The notes beneath the pieces were generated by a model. That model made no database searches and was not told the origin of the DNA. It saw only the letters and a list, made by a program, of their open reading frames with translations. Positions 47,383 through 56,860 of a DNA stretch of 64,000 bases are shown here, in pieces; within the stretch, counting starts at the first letter, position 1; the number at the start of each line of letters is the position of its first letter. Where the stretch lies: the NCBI RefSeq assembly GCF_003601975.1, contig NZ_QZWZ01000018.1, positions 1 through 64,000 on the forward strand, written 5' to 3'. The stretch comes from Mesorhizobium waimense. Its GTDB lineage: Bacteria > Pseudomonadota > Alphaproteobacteria > Rhizobiales > Rhizobiaceae. A program made the translations under genes and the position numbers.

Positions 47383-48708
47383 TCACTCGGCGACGATCAG
47401 CCTTTCTTCAGCAACGCCTTCCGGCTTCGGCCCGCCATAGGCCCAGTCGAGCAGTTTGATCGTGTGCACGACCGGCAGCTTCGCGGCGGACGCGATCTGG
47501 GTGATGCAGCCGATGTTGCCGGTGGCGACGATTTGCGCACCCGTCGCCTCGATGTTCTTCACCTTGCGGTCGCGCAATTTTGCCGAAATCTCGGATTGCA
47601 GGATGTTGTAGGTGCCGGCCGAGCCGCAGCACAGATGCCCCTCGCGAGGCTCGCGCACGACAAAGCCGGCCTTGGCGAGAAGCTCTTTCGGCTGGCGGGT
47701 GATCTTCTGGCCGTGCTGCATCGAGCAGGCGGAGTGATAGGCGACGACCGTGCCGGGCTTGCGCACCGGTTCGGGCAGGTCGAGACCGGCAAGGTACTCG
47801 GTGATGTCCTTGGCCAGCGCCGAGACGCGTGCCGCCTTCTCCGCATAGGCCGGGTCGAGGCGCAGCATGAAGCCGTAGTCCTTGATGGTGGTGCCGCAGC
47901 CCGACGCGGTGATGATGATGGCGTCGAGCCCGCCCTGGTCGATGGCGCGCGTCCAGGCGTCGACATTTTGTCTCGCCGAGGCAAGGGCTGCCTGCTCGCG
48001 GCCCATGTGATGCACCAGCGCGCCGCAGCAGCCCTCGCCCTCCGGCACCACCACCTCGACGCCGAGCCGCGTCAAAAGCGAAATCGTCGTCTCGTTGATG
48101 GCGGGATCGAGCACCGATTGCGCGCAACCGGTGAGGATAGCGATGCGGCCCTTTTTCTTCCCCTGCCCGGCATGGACGCCCGGGCAAGCCATCGGCGACG
48201 CCGTGGGGATCGAGGCCGGAGCGAGCTTGAGCATGGCGCCCAGCGGTTTCAGTGCCGGGATCCTTTCGAAGAGGCCGACAAAGGGCTTGCCGAGTCTTGC
48301 CAGCTTCAATGCCGTGCGAAAGCGTGCGGGATGGGGCAGCACGAAGGCCAGCATTGCGCGCGTCAGGCGGTCGAGCAGCGGGCGCCTGTAGGTCTCCTGG
48401 ATATGGGCGCGGGCATGGTCGACCAGATGCATGTAATTGACGCCCGACGGGCAGGTGGTCATGCAGGCCAGGCAGGATAGACAGCGGTCGATATGGGTGA
48501 CGATCTGCTTGTCGGCCGGGCGGCCGTTTTCCAGCATGTCCTTGATCAGGTAGATCCGCCCGCGCGGCGAATCCAGTTCGTTGCCCAGCGTCACATAGGT
48601 CGGGCAGGTGGCCGTGCAGAAGCCGCAATGCACACATTTGCGCAGGATCTTCTCCGATTCCGCGACATCGGGATCGGCAAGCTGGGCAAGCGAAAAATTG
48701 GTCTGCAC
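47383..48708 (-). CDS. glcF: glycolate oxidase iron-sulfur subunit
   Basis: A 441-residue GlcF. Two 4Fe-4S motifs near the N-terminus (CVHCGFCTATCP and CLSCLACMTTCPSG) are followed by two CCG-type domains (EGCCGALVHH and HLCCGSAGTY). It passes electrons from the flavin subunits to the respiratory chain. It is the last gene of glcD-glcE-DUF4870-glcF, 9 bp after the DUF4870 gene. Confidence 0.95.
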   Translation of the reverse strand: MQTNFSLAQLADPDVAESEKILRKCVHCGFCTATCPTYVTLGNELDSPRGRIYLIKDMLENGRPADKQIVTHIDRCLSCLACMTTCPSGVNYMHLVDHARAHIQETYRRPLLDRLTRAMLAFVLPHPARFRTALKLARLGKPFVGLFERIPALKPLGAMLKLAPASIPTASPMACPGVHAGQGKKKGRIAILTGCAQSVLDPAINETTISLLTRLGVEVVVPEGEGCCGALVHHMGREQAALASARQNVDAWTRAIDQGGLDAIIITASGCGTTIKDYGFMLRLDPAYAEKAARVSALAKDITEYLAGLDLPEPVRKPGTVVAYHSACSMQHGQKITRQPKELLAKAGFVVREPREGHLCCGSAGTYNILQSEISAKLRDRKVKNIEATGAQIVATGNIGCITQIASAAKLPVVHTIKLLDWAYGGPKPEGVAEERLIVAE

Positions 48709-48717
48709 GCCAAAGTC

Positions 48718-49098
48718 CTATTGTCCGAGGAGCCAGCTTTCCGGGTTCTTGATCGGTTCGCCGCGCTGCAGTGCCTGGATGCCCAGGATGCAGCGGGCGA
48801 TAAACCAGACGGCGACCACGAACATCAGCAGGAAGCCGATCATCACGAAGATCAGCACCACCGAGATCAGCGCGTAAAGCAGGCCGATCCAGAAGGTGCG
48901 GATCAGGAATGTATAGTGGCTCTCGACAAAGCCGCCGGCCTTGCCGCGATTGATGTAGGCCAGCACGATGCCGACAAGGCCGGTGATGCCGATGACGAGG
49001 CCGGCGAGATAGAGGATGTAGATGACCAGGGCGTTGGTTGCGCCCGGCTCCAGCCAGCGGTCGGTCTGGCGCGGTGTGTTTTGGCCTGGATTGCTCAT
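48718..49098 (-). CDS. DUF4870-like membrane protein inside the glc operon
   Basis: A 126-residue membrane protein with three hydrophobic segments (about residues 20-50, 65-90 and 90-112). It begins MSNPGQNTPRQTDRW and has FVESHYTFLIRTFWIGLLYA, characteristic of DUF4870 proteins. The start overlaps the glcE stop (ATGA) and its stop is 9 bp before glcF, so it is a full member of the operon. It may anchor the GlcDEF complex to the membrane; this is inferred only from position. Confidence 0.8.
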   Translation of the reverse strand: MSNPGQNTPRQTDRWLEPGATNALVIYILYLAGLVIGITGLVGIVLAYINRGKAGGFVESHYTFLIRTFWIGLLYALISVVLIFVMIGFLLMFVVAVWFIARCILGIQALQRGEPIKNPESWLLGQ

Positions 49099-50351
49099 GA
49101 TGCTGCTCCCTCCGTTGTCGGGTTGAGAGTAGCAGAGCCTGAGCCTGGCGCCATCCGACCAGGGTTGAGAATGTGCTTCGGGTCGAACTCGGCCTTGAGC
49201 CGCGCCGACAATGCTGCGAGGTGCGGTGGCTGAGGCTCGAACACCGGCACGGCGGCGCGGTGTGCGGGCGCGGCGCGCACCAGCGTCGCGTGGCCGCCAC
49301 CATGTTTGCGGATCAGGCCGCGCAGCAGGTTCGCCTCGGGATCCCCCGCCTCCATGCGCAGCCAGATTAGCCCGCCCTGCCAGTCGTAAAAGGCGCTGAC
49401 GCCGGCCTGCATGCGCAGCGTCAGCACCATCTGGTGCGCCTGCGACGGCGCCATCGAGACGCGCCAGACCGGCTTTTCCGTGCCGTCGGCGAAAGGCACG
49501 CAATCGCGGACATCGCGCCAGATGGCTTTGGAGGACTCGCCCGCGATCTCCTGCAGCGGACCGGCCTTGCCGAGCAACTGCTTCAGCGCAGCGACGCGGT
49601 AGGCGACCGACGGACCAAATCCCTCGACGCGCAGCAGCGTCGCGGCATCGCTGCCGAGCTGGCCGGTGGCGACCCGCGCGGCGACGCGTTCGGGCAGATG
49701 GGCAGCACTCGACACTTCGGCACTGGAGCCGAGCGCCAACGCCATGGCGGCGGTCGCGGCATCGTCCAGCAGGCCGCGGATGGCGAGCGTGATTTCGGTC
49801 TCGGCCGCGGGCAGCACCTTGAAGGTGACGTCGGTCAGCACCGCCAGCGTGCCCCAGCTGTTGGCCATCAGCTTGGAGAGGTCGTAGCCGGTGACATTCT
49901 TGACCACGCGGCCGCCGGACTTGAAGGCCTCACCACGGCCGGCAACCGCGCTGATGCCGAGGATATGGTCGCGCGCGGCTCCCGCCTTCAGCCGGCGCGG
50001 GCCGGAAAGGTTGGCGGCAAGCACGCCGCCGATGGTGCCTTTTCCCGGCGTGCCGCCGAGCAGCGGGCCGTAGTCCATCGGCTCGAAGGCCAGTTGCTGG
50101 CCGCTTTCGGCGAGCAGGGCTTCGATCTCGGCCAGAGGCGTGCCAGCTCTGGCCGACAGCACCAATTCGGCCGGTTCGTAGAGCGTGACGCCGGTCAGCT
50201 TCGACAGGTCGAGCGTGTGTTCGCTCTGCTGCGGCCGGCCGATGCCGCGCTTGGAGCCGTGACCGAGAATTTCCAGCGGCGCTTCTTCCGCAACTGCCCA
50301 TTGGACGGTGGAGAGCGTTTGGGATGGTGTGGAGGGGGTGAAGGTGGTCAT
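49095..50351 (-). CDS. glcE: glycolate oxidase FAD-binding subunit
   Basis: A 418-residue FAD_binding_4 protein, shorter than GlcD. The flavin site region is PLGGTPGKGTIGGVLAANLS, followed by SGGRVVKNVTGYDLSKLMAN typical of GlcE. The start is ATG 50351 (MTTFTPS); a longer frame is not supported. It is read with glcD upstream, 52 bp apart, and overlaps the DUF4870 gene by 4 bp. Confidence 0.94.
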   Translation of the reverse strand: MTTFTPSTPSQTLSTVQWAVAEEAPLEILGHGSKRGIGRPQQSEHTLDLSKLTGVTLYEPAELVLSARAGTPLAEIEALLAESGQQLAFEPMDYGPLLGGTPGKGTIGGVLAANLSGPRRLKAGAARDHILGISAVAGRGEAFKSGGRVVKNVTGYDLSKLMANSWGTLAVLTDVTFKVLPAAETEITLAIRGLLDDAATAAMALALGSSAEVSSAAHLPERVAARVATGQLGSDAATLLRVEGFGPSVAYRVAALKQLLGKAGPLQEIAGESSKAIWRDVRDCVPFADGTEKPVWRVSMAPSQAHQMVLTLRMQAGVSAFYDWQGGLIWLRMEAGDPEANLLRGLIRKHGGGHATLVRAAPAHRAAVPVFEPQPPHLAALSARLKAEFDPKHILNPGRMAPGSGSATLNPTTEGAAS

Positions 50352-50403
50352 GGCCGCGTAGCCACCCCAAAGAAAGATGCGTCGCCTTGACCCGTCATCA
50401 GCC

Positions 50404-51900
50404 TCAAAACCTCGGAATGTCGGGAAACGCCACCTGCCCGCGATGCACATGCATGCGCCCCAACTCGGCGCAGCGGCGCAGCTGCGGAAACACCTTTCCC
50501 GGGTTGAGCAGATGGTTGGGGTCGAAGGCGCATTTGACGCGCATCTGCTGGTCGAGGTCGACCTGGTTGAACATTTCCGGCATCAGGTCGCGCTTCTCGA
50601 CGCCGACGCCGTGCTCGCCGGTGAGCACGCCGCCAACCTTGACGCAGAGGCGCAAGATGTCGGCGCCGAAGCTCTCGGCCTTGTCGAGTTCGCCCGGCAC
50701 ATTGGCGTCGTAGAGGATCAGCGGGTGCAGATTGCCGTCGCCCGCATGGAAGACATTGGCGACGCCGAGGCCGTATTTTTCGGAGAGTTCGCGCATGCCG
50801 GCGAGCACGCGCGGCAGTTCCTTGCGCGGGATGGTGCCATCCATGCAATAATAGTCCGGCGAGATGCGGCCGACCGCGGGAAACGCCGCCTTGCGGCCGG
50901 CCCAGAAACTCAGCCGCTCCTGCTCCGACTGCGAGATGCGGCAGGTGGTCGAGCCGTTCTTGTAGGCGATCGCTTCGACCAGACCGATCAGATGGTCGAC
51001 CTCGACGCCAGGCCCGTCGAGCTCGACGATCAGCAGCGCCTCGACATCGAGCGGATAGCCGGCATGGACGAAATCCTCCGCCGCGTGGATCGCCGGACGG
51101 TCCATCATCTCCATGCCGCCCGGAATGATGCCGGCGCCGATGATGTCGGCGACGCATTGGCCGCCCTGCTCGCTGGTTGGAAAACCGATGAGCAGCGCGC
51201 GCGCCGTCTCCGGCGTCTTCAGGATGCGCACGGTGACCTCGGTGACGACACCGAGCAATCCCTCAGAGCCGGTCATGACGCCGAGCAGGTCGTAGCCTTC
51301 GCTATCCAGATGCCTGCCGCCGAGCCGCACCACTTCGCCATTCATCAGCACCATCTCGATGCCGAGCACATTGTTGGCGGTGAGGCCGTATTTCAGGCAA
51401 TGCACGCCGCCGGAGTTCTCCGCGACGTTGCCGCCGATCGAGCAGGCGATCTGGGAGGATGGATCGGGGGCGTAGTAAAAGCCCTCCTGCTCGACGGCGG
51501 TGGTGATGCCGAGATTGGTGACGCCCGGCTGGGCAACGACGGCGCGGTTCGGAAAATCGATCTCGAGGATGCGGTTGAAGCGGCTCATGACCAGCAGCAC
51601 GGCGTCTTCGAGCGGCAGCGCGCCGCCGGACAGCGAGGTGCCGGAGCCGCGCGGCACGACGCGGATGTTGCGGTCGTTGCAGTATTTCAGCACGCGCGAC
51701 ACCTGCGCCACCGTCTCCGGCAGCACGACGACCAATGGCAGTTGCCGGTAGGCGGTGAGGCCGTCGCTCTCGAAGGCGCGCATGGAGTTCTCGGCGTCGA
51801 CGACGCCCTCGCCCGGCACGATGATGCGCATGTCGGCGACGATCTCGTCGCGCCGGCGCATCGTGGCATCGTCTGGCTTCGGCATGGCCAGGCCGGACAT
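50404..51900 (-). CDS. glcD: glycolate oxidase subunit, FAD-linked
   Basis: A 498-residue catalytic subunit of glycolate/D-2-hydroxy-acid dehydrogenase. The FAD-binding region is VVPRGSGTSLSGGALPLEDA and CSIGGNVAENSGGVHCLKYG; the C-terminal domain has ANVFHAGDGNLHPLILYD and GEHGVGVEKRDLM. The start is ATG 51900 with GGAGG just upstream. First gene of the glc operon. A near-perfect palindrome at 51921-51941 overlaps its leader, suggesting repressor control. Confidence 0.96.
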   Translation of the reverse strand: MSGLAMPKPDDATMRRRDEIVADMRIIVPGEGVVDAENSMRAFESDGLTAYRQLPLVVVLPETVAQVSRVLKYCNDRNIRVVPRGSGTSLSGGALPLEDAVLLVMSRFNRILEIDFPNRAVVAQPGVTNLGITTAVEQEGFYYAPDPSSQIACSIGGNVAENSGGVHCLKYGLTANNVLGIEMVLMNGEVVRLGGRHLDSEGYDLLGVMTGSEGLLGVVTEVTVRILKTPETARALLIGFPTSEQGGQCVADIIGAGIIPGGMEMMDRPAIHAAEDFVHAGYPLDVEALLIVELDGPGVEVDHLIGLVEAIAYKNGSTTCRISQSEQERLSFWAGRKAAFPAVGRISPDYYCMDGTIPRKELPRVLAGMRELSEKYGLGVANVFHAGDGNLHPLILYDANVPGELDKAESFGADILRLCVKVGGVLTGEHGVGVEKRDLMPEMFNQVDLDQQMRVKCAFDPNHLLNPGKVFPQLRRCAELGRMHVHRGQVAFPDIPRF

Positions 51901-51920
51901 CAGCAGCCTCCATCGCTTGA

Positions 51921-51941
51921 CTGGTAAAAATCTTTTACCAG
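51921..51941. promoter_or_regulatory. candidate operator upstream of glcD
   Basis: CTGGTAAAA and TTTTACCAG form 9-bp perfect arms around a 3-bp centre, 20 bp before the glcD ATG. FadR-type GntR repressors commonly bind palindromes with GGT/ACC ends, and one is encoded at 53591-54388. The pairing is a hypothesis. Confidence 0.5.
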
Positions 51942-52060
51942 CTGGAGGCAGCTGTTGCAAACCCTGCTTCGGTCAAAATCGAAAGCGGGCCACGGAACGG
52001 CCTTCCGCAGCGGCAATCTGCCGCTGCGCACCGGTCACGTCTGGAGGAGGGTCGACCGGC

Positions 52061-53383
52061 CTATTCGCCCGGATGTTTCGCCGGCTCGGAGTGCATGCGC
52101 TGCACGCGGCGCACGCCCCACCAGACAAGCAGCACGGCAACCGGCACCGAGGCGGCGGTGACGACCTCGGGCGCGAAGGCATGGCCGAAGATCGAGGCGC
52201 CCTTGGCAAGATAGGAGATAAGGCCGACGACATAATACGAGACGGCGGCGACCGAGAGACCTTCCACCGTCTGCTGCAGGCGCAGCTGCAGGCGAGCGCG
52301 GTTGTTCATCGAGGCCAGCAGGTCGCGGTTCTGCTTCTCGACCTCGACATCGACCCAGGTGCGCAGCAAGGTGGTGGCACGGGTGAGCTTGCGCGACAGA
52401 TTGGCCTGGCGTTCCTCGACCGAACGGCAGGTGCGCATGGCGGGCGCGACGCGCCGCTGCAGGAAGCCGCCCCAGGTGTCGTAGCCGGGCACGGCCTCTT
52501 CCTCCAGCGCCTCCAGCCGCTCGACGACGATGCCGTCATAGGCGCGGCTTGCGCCGAAGCGGTAGAGGCTGGAGGCGGCATCGGCCTCGAGCTCCGCGGC
52601 AAGCTCGGTCAGATCGGCGAGCAGCGTCTGGCTGTCACGGGTCTCGGCGACCTTCATCTCCAGCGTGGTCTGCGCCAGTCGATCCTCGATGCGGCGGGCG
52701 CGGCCGGACAGCGTCAAGGCCAGCGGCAGGCCGAGCATGGCCAGCGTGCGGTAGGTCTCGACGTCGATCAGCCGCTGCGACAGCGCGCCGGTTCGCGCCG
52801 GCGTCAGGCCGCGATCGAGCACCAATATGCGGGTCAGGCCGTCGCCGTCCTGGCGGAAATCAGTGATGACGGCGGCGTTGCCGCGCTCGACCAGCGAATA
52901 GCACAGGCTTGTCGGGTCGAAGCTGGCGATCAGCCTCTCGCTCGCCTGCGTCCATTTGCGGATTTCCAGGCGGATGCCGGAAATGACCGTTCCCGGCGGC
53001 GAAAACCCGTTGCCAAAGGGAGAGTCCTCCTGCGCCCTGCCGCTTTCGGCAAGCGGCCCTTCCCAGAGATAGGTCGAGAATTCCGTATGCCGTTCCCAGC
53101 GCAGCGTGCCCTTGCCCCATTTCATGGCATGGTGGCGGGCGTGACGATCGGGCGCGGCGATGCCGAGGCGCCGTGACAATTCGGAGAGCACGGCCATGTC
53201 GACGCCCGAACCGCCCTCGGTCATGAAGGCAAGCTGTACCAGCACGCGCGGCTTCTCCATCAGCGGATGCGGCCGGGCATGGACCTCGCCGAGCGCGCCC
53301 GGCCGTCCCTCATGCGCCGGAAAGCCCATGACGCTGCCTTGGGCGCGCGGCTGGAATTCGAGATTGGACGTCTCGTCCGACAC
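52061..53383 (-). CDS. DUF3422 family membrane protein
   Basis: About 440 residues. The chosen start is GTG 53383, preceded by AGGGGGA; an ATG 18 codons later is the alternative. It has a soluble N-terminal domain with HARPHPLMEKPRVLVQLAF, a long helical middle (about 230-365) and two C-terminal transmembrane segments (VAAVSYYVVGLISYLA and AASVPVAVLLVWWG). DUF3422 proteins are widespread in Alphaproteobacteria with no known function. Confidence 0.85.
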   Translation of the reverse strand: MSDETSNLEFQPRAQGSVMGFPAHEGRPGALGEVHARPHPLMEKPRVLVQLAFMTEGGSGVDMAVLSELSRRLGIAAPDRHARHHAMKWGKGTLRWERHTEFSTYLWEGPLAESGRAQEDSPFGNGFSPPGTVISGIRLEIRKWTQASERLIASFDPTSLCYSLVERGNAAVITDFRQDGDGLTRILVLDRGLTPARTGALSQRLIDVETYRTLAMLGLPLALTLSGRARRIEDRLAQTTLEMKVAETRDSQTLLADLTELAAELEADAASSLYRFGASRAYDGIVVERLEALEEEAVPGYDTWGGFLQRRVAPAMRTCRSVEERQANLSRKLTRATTLLRTWVDVEVEKQNRDLLASMNNRARLQLRLQQTVEGLSVAAVSYYVVGLISYLAKGASIFGHAFAPEVVTAASVPVAVLLVWWGVRRVQRMHSEPAKHPGE

Positions 53384-53590
53384 GGCTGGTCCCCCTGTTT
53401 TCGACCCTTCGTGCAATGGCGTCCTCTTGCGGCAATCGGCCAAGCACGTAAACAGCAAAGTTTAGCAACAGCCGATATGCGGGCGCGGCGGCGGAACCGA
53501 CCAGATCGGGCGAATTGGATAAATAATTTGACCAGTTGGCGACACTGGCTTTAATCTGCGCGGCACCGGCAAGATTTCCCAGGCGGCCCT

Positions 53591-54388
53591 TTGAGCGACA
53601 TTTTCTCCAGGATCGAGCATTCGCGCACCGCCGACGAGGTGGTGCAGCAGATCGAGAGCCTGATCCTCGAAGGCGTGCTGCGCACCGGGGATAGGCTGCC
53701 CGGCGAGCGCGAGCTGGCGCGCCAGTTCGAGGTGTCGCGGCCGATCCTGCGCGACGCGCTGAAATCCCTGGAGGGGCGCGGACTCTTGACCACCCGGCCA
53801 GGCGGCGGCACCCATGTCGCCGACGTCATCGGCCAGCTGTTCACCAAACCGGTGACCGACCTGATCTCGATGCATCGCAAGGCGGTGACCGACTATCTGG
53901 AATATCGCCGCGAGATCGAGGCCATCGCTGCCGAATACGCGGCACGGCGCGCCACGTCAGACGACCTTGCGCTGCTCGATCGCATCATGGCGCGCATGGA
54001 CGAGGCACACCGCACCGGCGACTTCGACGACGAGGCGGAAATCGACATCGAGTTCCATCATGCGGTCTGCGAATGCGCTCATAACATGATCCTGCTGCAC
54101 ACGCTGCGCTCCTGCTACCGGCTTTTGTCGGAAGGCGTGTTTCAGAACCGGCTCTTGGTGTTCACCGTGCCCGGGGCGCGCGAGGCGCTGCTTGCGCAGC
54201 ATCGGGCGATCTACGCCGCGATCAAGGCCGGCGATCCGGCTGCTGCAAGGCAAGCGGCGATGGATCACATCTCCTATGTCGAGCGATCGATGCTCGAGGC
54301 CGAGCGCAGCGGCGATTGGCAGCGCGTATCGCGGCTGAGACTGAGACAACGCTCGGAAGCCGGCGACGGCGCCAAGACAACGACCTAG
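53591..54388 (+). CDS. FadR/LldR-type GntR regulator
   Basis: A 265-residue GntR regulator. The N-terminal winged HTH (about 8-75) contains GDRLPGERELARQFEVSRPI and LRDALKSLEGRGLLTTR; the C-terminal all-helical FCD domain carries the metal-binding His positions (IEFHHAV, AQHRAIY). The start is TTG with AGGCGG upstream. It lies 18 bp before the L-lactate dehydrogenase gene and near the glycolate oxidase operon, so lactate or a related hydroxy acid is the likely effector. CCAGT-N7-ACTGG at 53539-53555 is a possible autoregulatory site. Confidence 0.86.
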   Translation: MSDIFSRIEHSRTADEVVQQIESLILEGVLRTGDRLPGERELARQFEVSRPILRDALKSLEGRGLLTTRPGGGTHVADVIGQLFTKPVTDLISMHRKAVTDYLEYRREIEAIAAEYAARRATSDDLALLDRIMARMDEAHRTGDFDDEAEIDIEFHHAVCECAHNMILLHTLRSCYRLLSEGVFQNRLLVFTVPGAREALLAQHRAIYAAIKAGDPAAARQAAMDHISYVERSMLEAERSGDWQRVSRLRLRQRSEAGDGAKTTT

Positions 54389-54406
54389 CGAAGCAGCAGG
54401 GAGACC

Positions 54407-55543
54407 ATGAGCAGCATTCTCACCATCGCCGATCTCAAGGATCTCGCGCGCCGCCGCGTGCCGAAGATGTTTTTCGACTATGCCGATTCCGGCGCCTGGA
54501 CGGAGAGCACCTACCGGGCCAATGAAGAGGATTTCCAGAAGATCAAGTTCCGCCAGCGCGTGCTGGTCGACATGAGCAATCGCTCGCTGGAATCGACCAT
54601 GATCGGCGAGAAGGTGGCGATGCCGGTGGCACTGGCACCAACCGGCCTGACCGGCATGCAACATGCCGATGGCGAGATGCTGGCGGCGCAGGCGGCGGAG
54701 GAGTTCGGCGTGCCGTTCACGCTGTCGACGATGAGCATCTGCTCGATCGAGGATGTTGCCTCGGTGACGAAGAAGCCGTTCTGGTTCCAGCTCTATGTGC
54801 TGCGCGACAAGGATTTCGTGCTGAGCCTGATCGACCGGGCGAAGGCGGCGAAATGCTCGGCGCTGGTGCTGACGCTCGACCTGCAGATCCTCGGCCAGCG
54901 CCACAAGGATGTCCGCAACGGGCTTTCGGCACCGCCCAAGATGACGTTGGCCAACATTGCCGACATCGCGATGCGCCCGCGCTGGTGGATGGGCATGGCC
55001 GGCACGAAGCGCCGGACCTTTCGCAACATCGTCGGCCATGCCAAGGGCGTCGGCGACGTCGCCTCGCTAGGATCCTGGACGACGGAGCAGTTCGACCCGC
55101 AACTGTCGTGGAAGGACGTTGCCTGGATCAAGGAACGCTGGGGCGGCAAGCTGATCCTGAAAGGCATACTCGACAAGGAGGATGCGCTGATGGCGGCCAA
55201 GACCGGCGCCGACGCGATCGTTGTTTCCAACCACGGCGGACGCCAGCTCGACGGCGCGTCGTCGTCGATCGGTGTGCTGGAGGAGATCGCCGACGCGGTC
55301 GGCGACCAAATCGAGGTGCATATGGATGGCGGCATCCGCTCGGGCCAGGACGTGCTGAAGGCGCTGTGCCTCGGCGCCAAGGGCACCTATATCGGCCGCC
55401 CCTTCCTCTACGGCCTCGGCGCGATGGGTAAGGAAGGGGTCACCATGGCGCTGGAAATCATCCGCAAGGAGATGGATATAACGCTGGCGCTGTGCGGCAA
55501 GCGTCTGGTCACCGACATGGGCAAGGATCAGCTCCGGCGCTAG
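54407..55543 (+). CDS. lldD: L-lactate dehydrogenase (FMN, quinone-linked)
   Basis: A 378-residue FMN-dependent alpha-hydroxy-acid dehydrogenase. It has the family N-terminus LARRRVPKMFFDYADSGAW, the substrate/flavin segments ALAPTGLTGMQHADGE and WFQLYVLRDKD, and the catalytic His in VSNHGGRQLDGA, with the FMN-phosphate region DGGIRSGQDVLKAL. Lactate use is likely from the regulator next door, but other 2-hydroxy acids are possible. Start ATG 54407; it forms an operon with the regulator. Confidence 0.9.
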   Translation: MSSILTIADLKDLARRRVPKMFFDYADSGAWTESTYRANEEDFQKIKFRQRVLVDMSNRSLESTMIGEKVAMPVALAPTGLTGMQHADGEMLAAQAAEEFGVPFTLSTMSICSIEDVASVTKKPFWFQLYVLRDKDFVLSLIDRAKAAKCSALVLTLDLQILGQRHKDVRNGLSAPPKMTLANIADIAMRPRWWMGMAGTKRRTFRNIVGHAKGVGDVASLGSWTTEQFDPQLSWKDVAWIKERWGGKLILKGILDKEDALMAAKTGADAIVVSNHGGRQLDGASSSIGVLEEIADAVGDQIEVHMDGGIRSGQDVLKALCLGAKGTYIGRPFLYGLGAMGKEGVTMALEIIRKEMDITLALCGKRLVTDMGKDQLRR

Positions 55544-55610
55544 GGGCTTGTTCACCGATTGGGCCTAGCGTCTCCCGTGGTGACGGTTCCGTCGCGGAGA
55601 CGAACAAGCA

Positions 55611-56378
55611 TTGACCCAGCCCGGCATCCACTTTCTCGACGCGCGCGGACCGCAGGACATGCGGCTTTACGCGATCGGCGACGTGCATGGCCGGCTCGAC
55701 CTGCTCAGCGCCATGCATCGCAGGATCGAAAGCGAGATCGAACATAAGCCGACCGCCGACTGGCGTGTCATCCATCTCGGCGACTATGCCGACCGCGGAC
55801 CGGATTCCAGGGGCGTCATCGATTTCCTGATCGAGGCCCGCAAACGCGATCCGCGCCACCTGATGCTGGCTGGCAATCACGACATCGGCTTCCTCGATTT
55901 TCTCGACACCCCGGATGTGGATGGGCTGTTCATGCGCTTTGGCGGCGTCCAGACGGCGCTGTCCTATGGTGTGTCGCTGAACGCCGACGCCAGTTGGTTC
56001 GGCAAGGCGGAGACGGTGCGACGGGGACATTCGGCACTGGTCGAGGCCGTGCCGCAGAGCCATGTCGACTTCCTGCGCTCGCTGGCGTTTTCAGTGACGT
56101 TCGGCGATTTCTTCTTCTGTCATGCCGGCATCAGGCCGGGCATTCCGCTCGAGCAGCAGAGCCGGCAGGACCTGATCTGGATCCGCGACGCCTTCCACGA
56201 CCATCCCGGCCTTTACGAGAAGATCGTGGTGCATGGCCACACGCCGGTGCCGGAAGCCGAAGTGATGGCCAACCGCGTCAACGTCGACACACTCGCCTGG
56301 CATTCAGGCAAGCTCACCGCGCTCGCCATTGACGGCGCGGACAAGCGTATCCTGACGGTGACTGGCGCAGGGTTTTAG
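55611..56378 (+). CDS. metallophosphoesterase (Ser/Thr phosphatase-like)
   Basis: A 255-residue PPP-type calcineurin-like phosphoesterase. The metal motifs are all present: GDVHGR, GDYADRGPDSRGV, LAGNHD, CHAGI and VVHGHTP. It hydrolyses phosphoesters, possibly protein phosphates or diadenosine polyphosphates. The start is TTG 55611 with GGAGA upstream. It lies alone between lldD and a small gene on the other strand. Confidence 0.9.
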   Translation: MTQPGIHFLDARGPQDMRLYAIGDVHGRLDLLSAMHRRIESEIEHKPTADWRVIHLGDYADRGPDSRGVIDFLIEARKRDPRHLMLAGNHDIGFLDFLDTPDVDGLFMRFGGVQTALSYGVSLNADASWFGKAETVRRGHSALVEAVPQSHVDFLRSLAFSVTFGDFFFCHAGIRPGIPLEQQSRQDLIWIRDAFHDHPGLYEKIVVHGHTPVPEAEVMANRVNVDTLAWHSGKLTALAIDGADKRILTVTGAGF

Positions 56379-56430
56379 CCATGGTCCCGAACAAAGGGAT
56401 CTACTTTCCGTTTGTCGGGAAGGATCAGGC

Positions 56431-56571
56431 CTAGCGGAGGGCGGCGGTGACGCCGTAGCCGTCGACGGCCTGATGGTTGCTGGCCGCATCGGCCGAATAG
56501 ATGCCGAGACCGCACAGCACGATGGCAGACAGCATGACAAAGGACAGAAGTGCTGCTTTCACGGACGTCAT
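56431..56571 (-). CDS. small exported or membrane peptide, 46 residues
   Basis: ATG 56571 to TAG 56431. An N-terminal hydrophobic helix (AALLSFVMLSAIVLCGLGI) is followed by a short tail SADAASNHQAVDGYG. It looks like a signal peptide or single transmembrane segment. AAGAG precedes the start. Too short for usual cutoffs, but protein-like and cleanly framed. Function unknown. Confidence 0.5.
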   Translation of the reverse strand: MTSVKAALLSFVMLSAIVLCGLGIYSADAASNHQAVDGYGVTAALR

Positions 56572-56860
56572 CTCTTGTTGAGCTCGCTGCATCTGTGCAC
56601 GAGGCGGTTACCAATGCGTTGAAACGAAAAATTCGTCTCAAAGTTTCGACGATTTCGCGCTTCTAGGCCGATTCTGTATCGGCCATGTGTCGCGCGGGTC
56701 ACACAAAAGGTTCATCGCGGTTGCATGGAAGATGCAGAGCGCGCCTTCTAGGCTGGCGACCGGCCACAGACCAAGGATGAAAGGGGTTTTCCCCAGGTGG
56801 ATCCGGCGCTGCGTGCCAAATATGTCACGCCGCGCGGCGGCTGGGCCGGGCGTTGGGTGC

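Noticed and set aside
47408..49303. 631-codon frame over glcF and DUF4870
   Set aside because: Alternate frame of the glc operon, Arg/His-rich, contradicts the clear glcF, DUF4870 and glcE frames.
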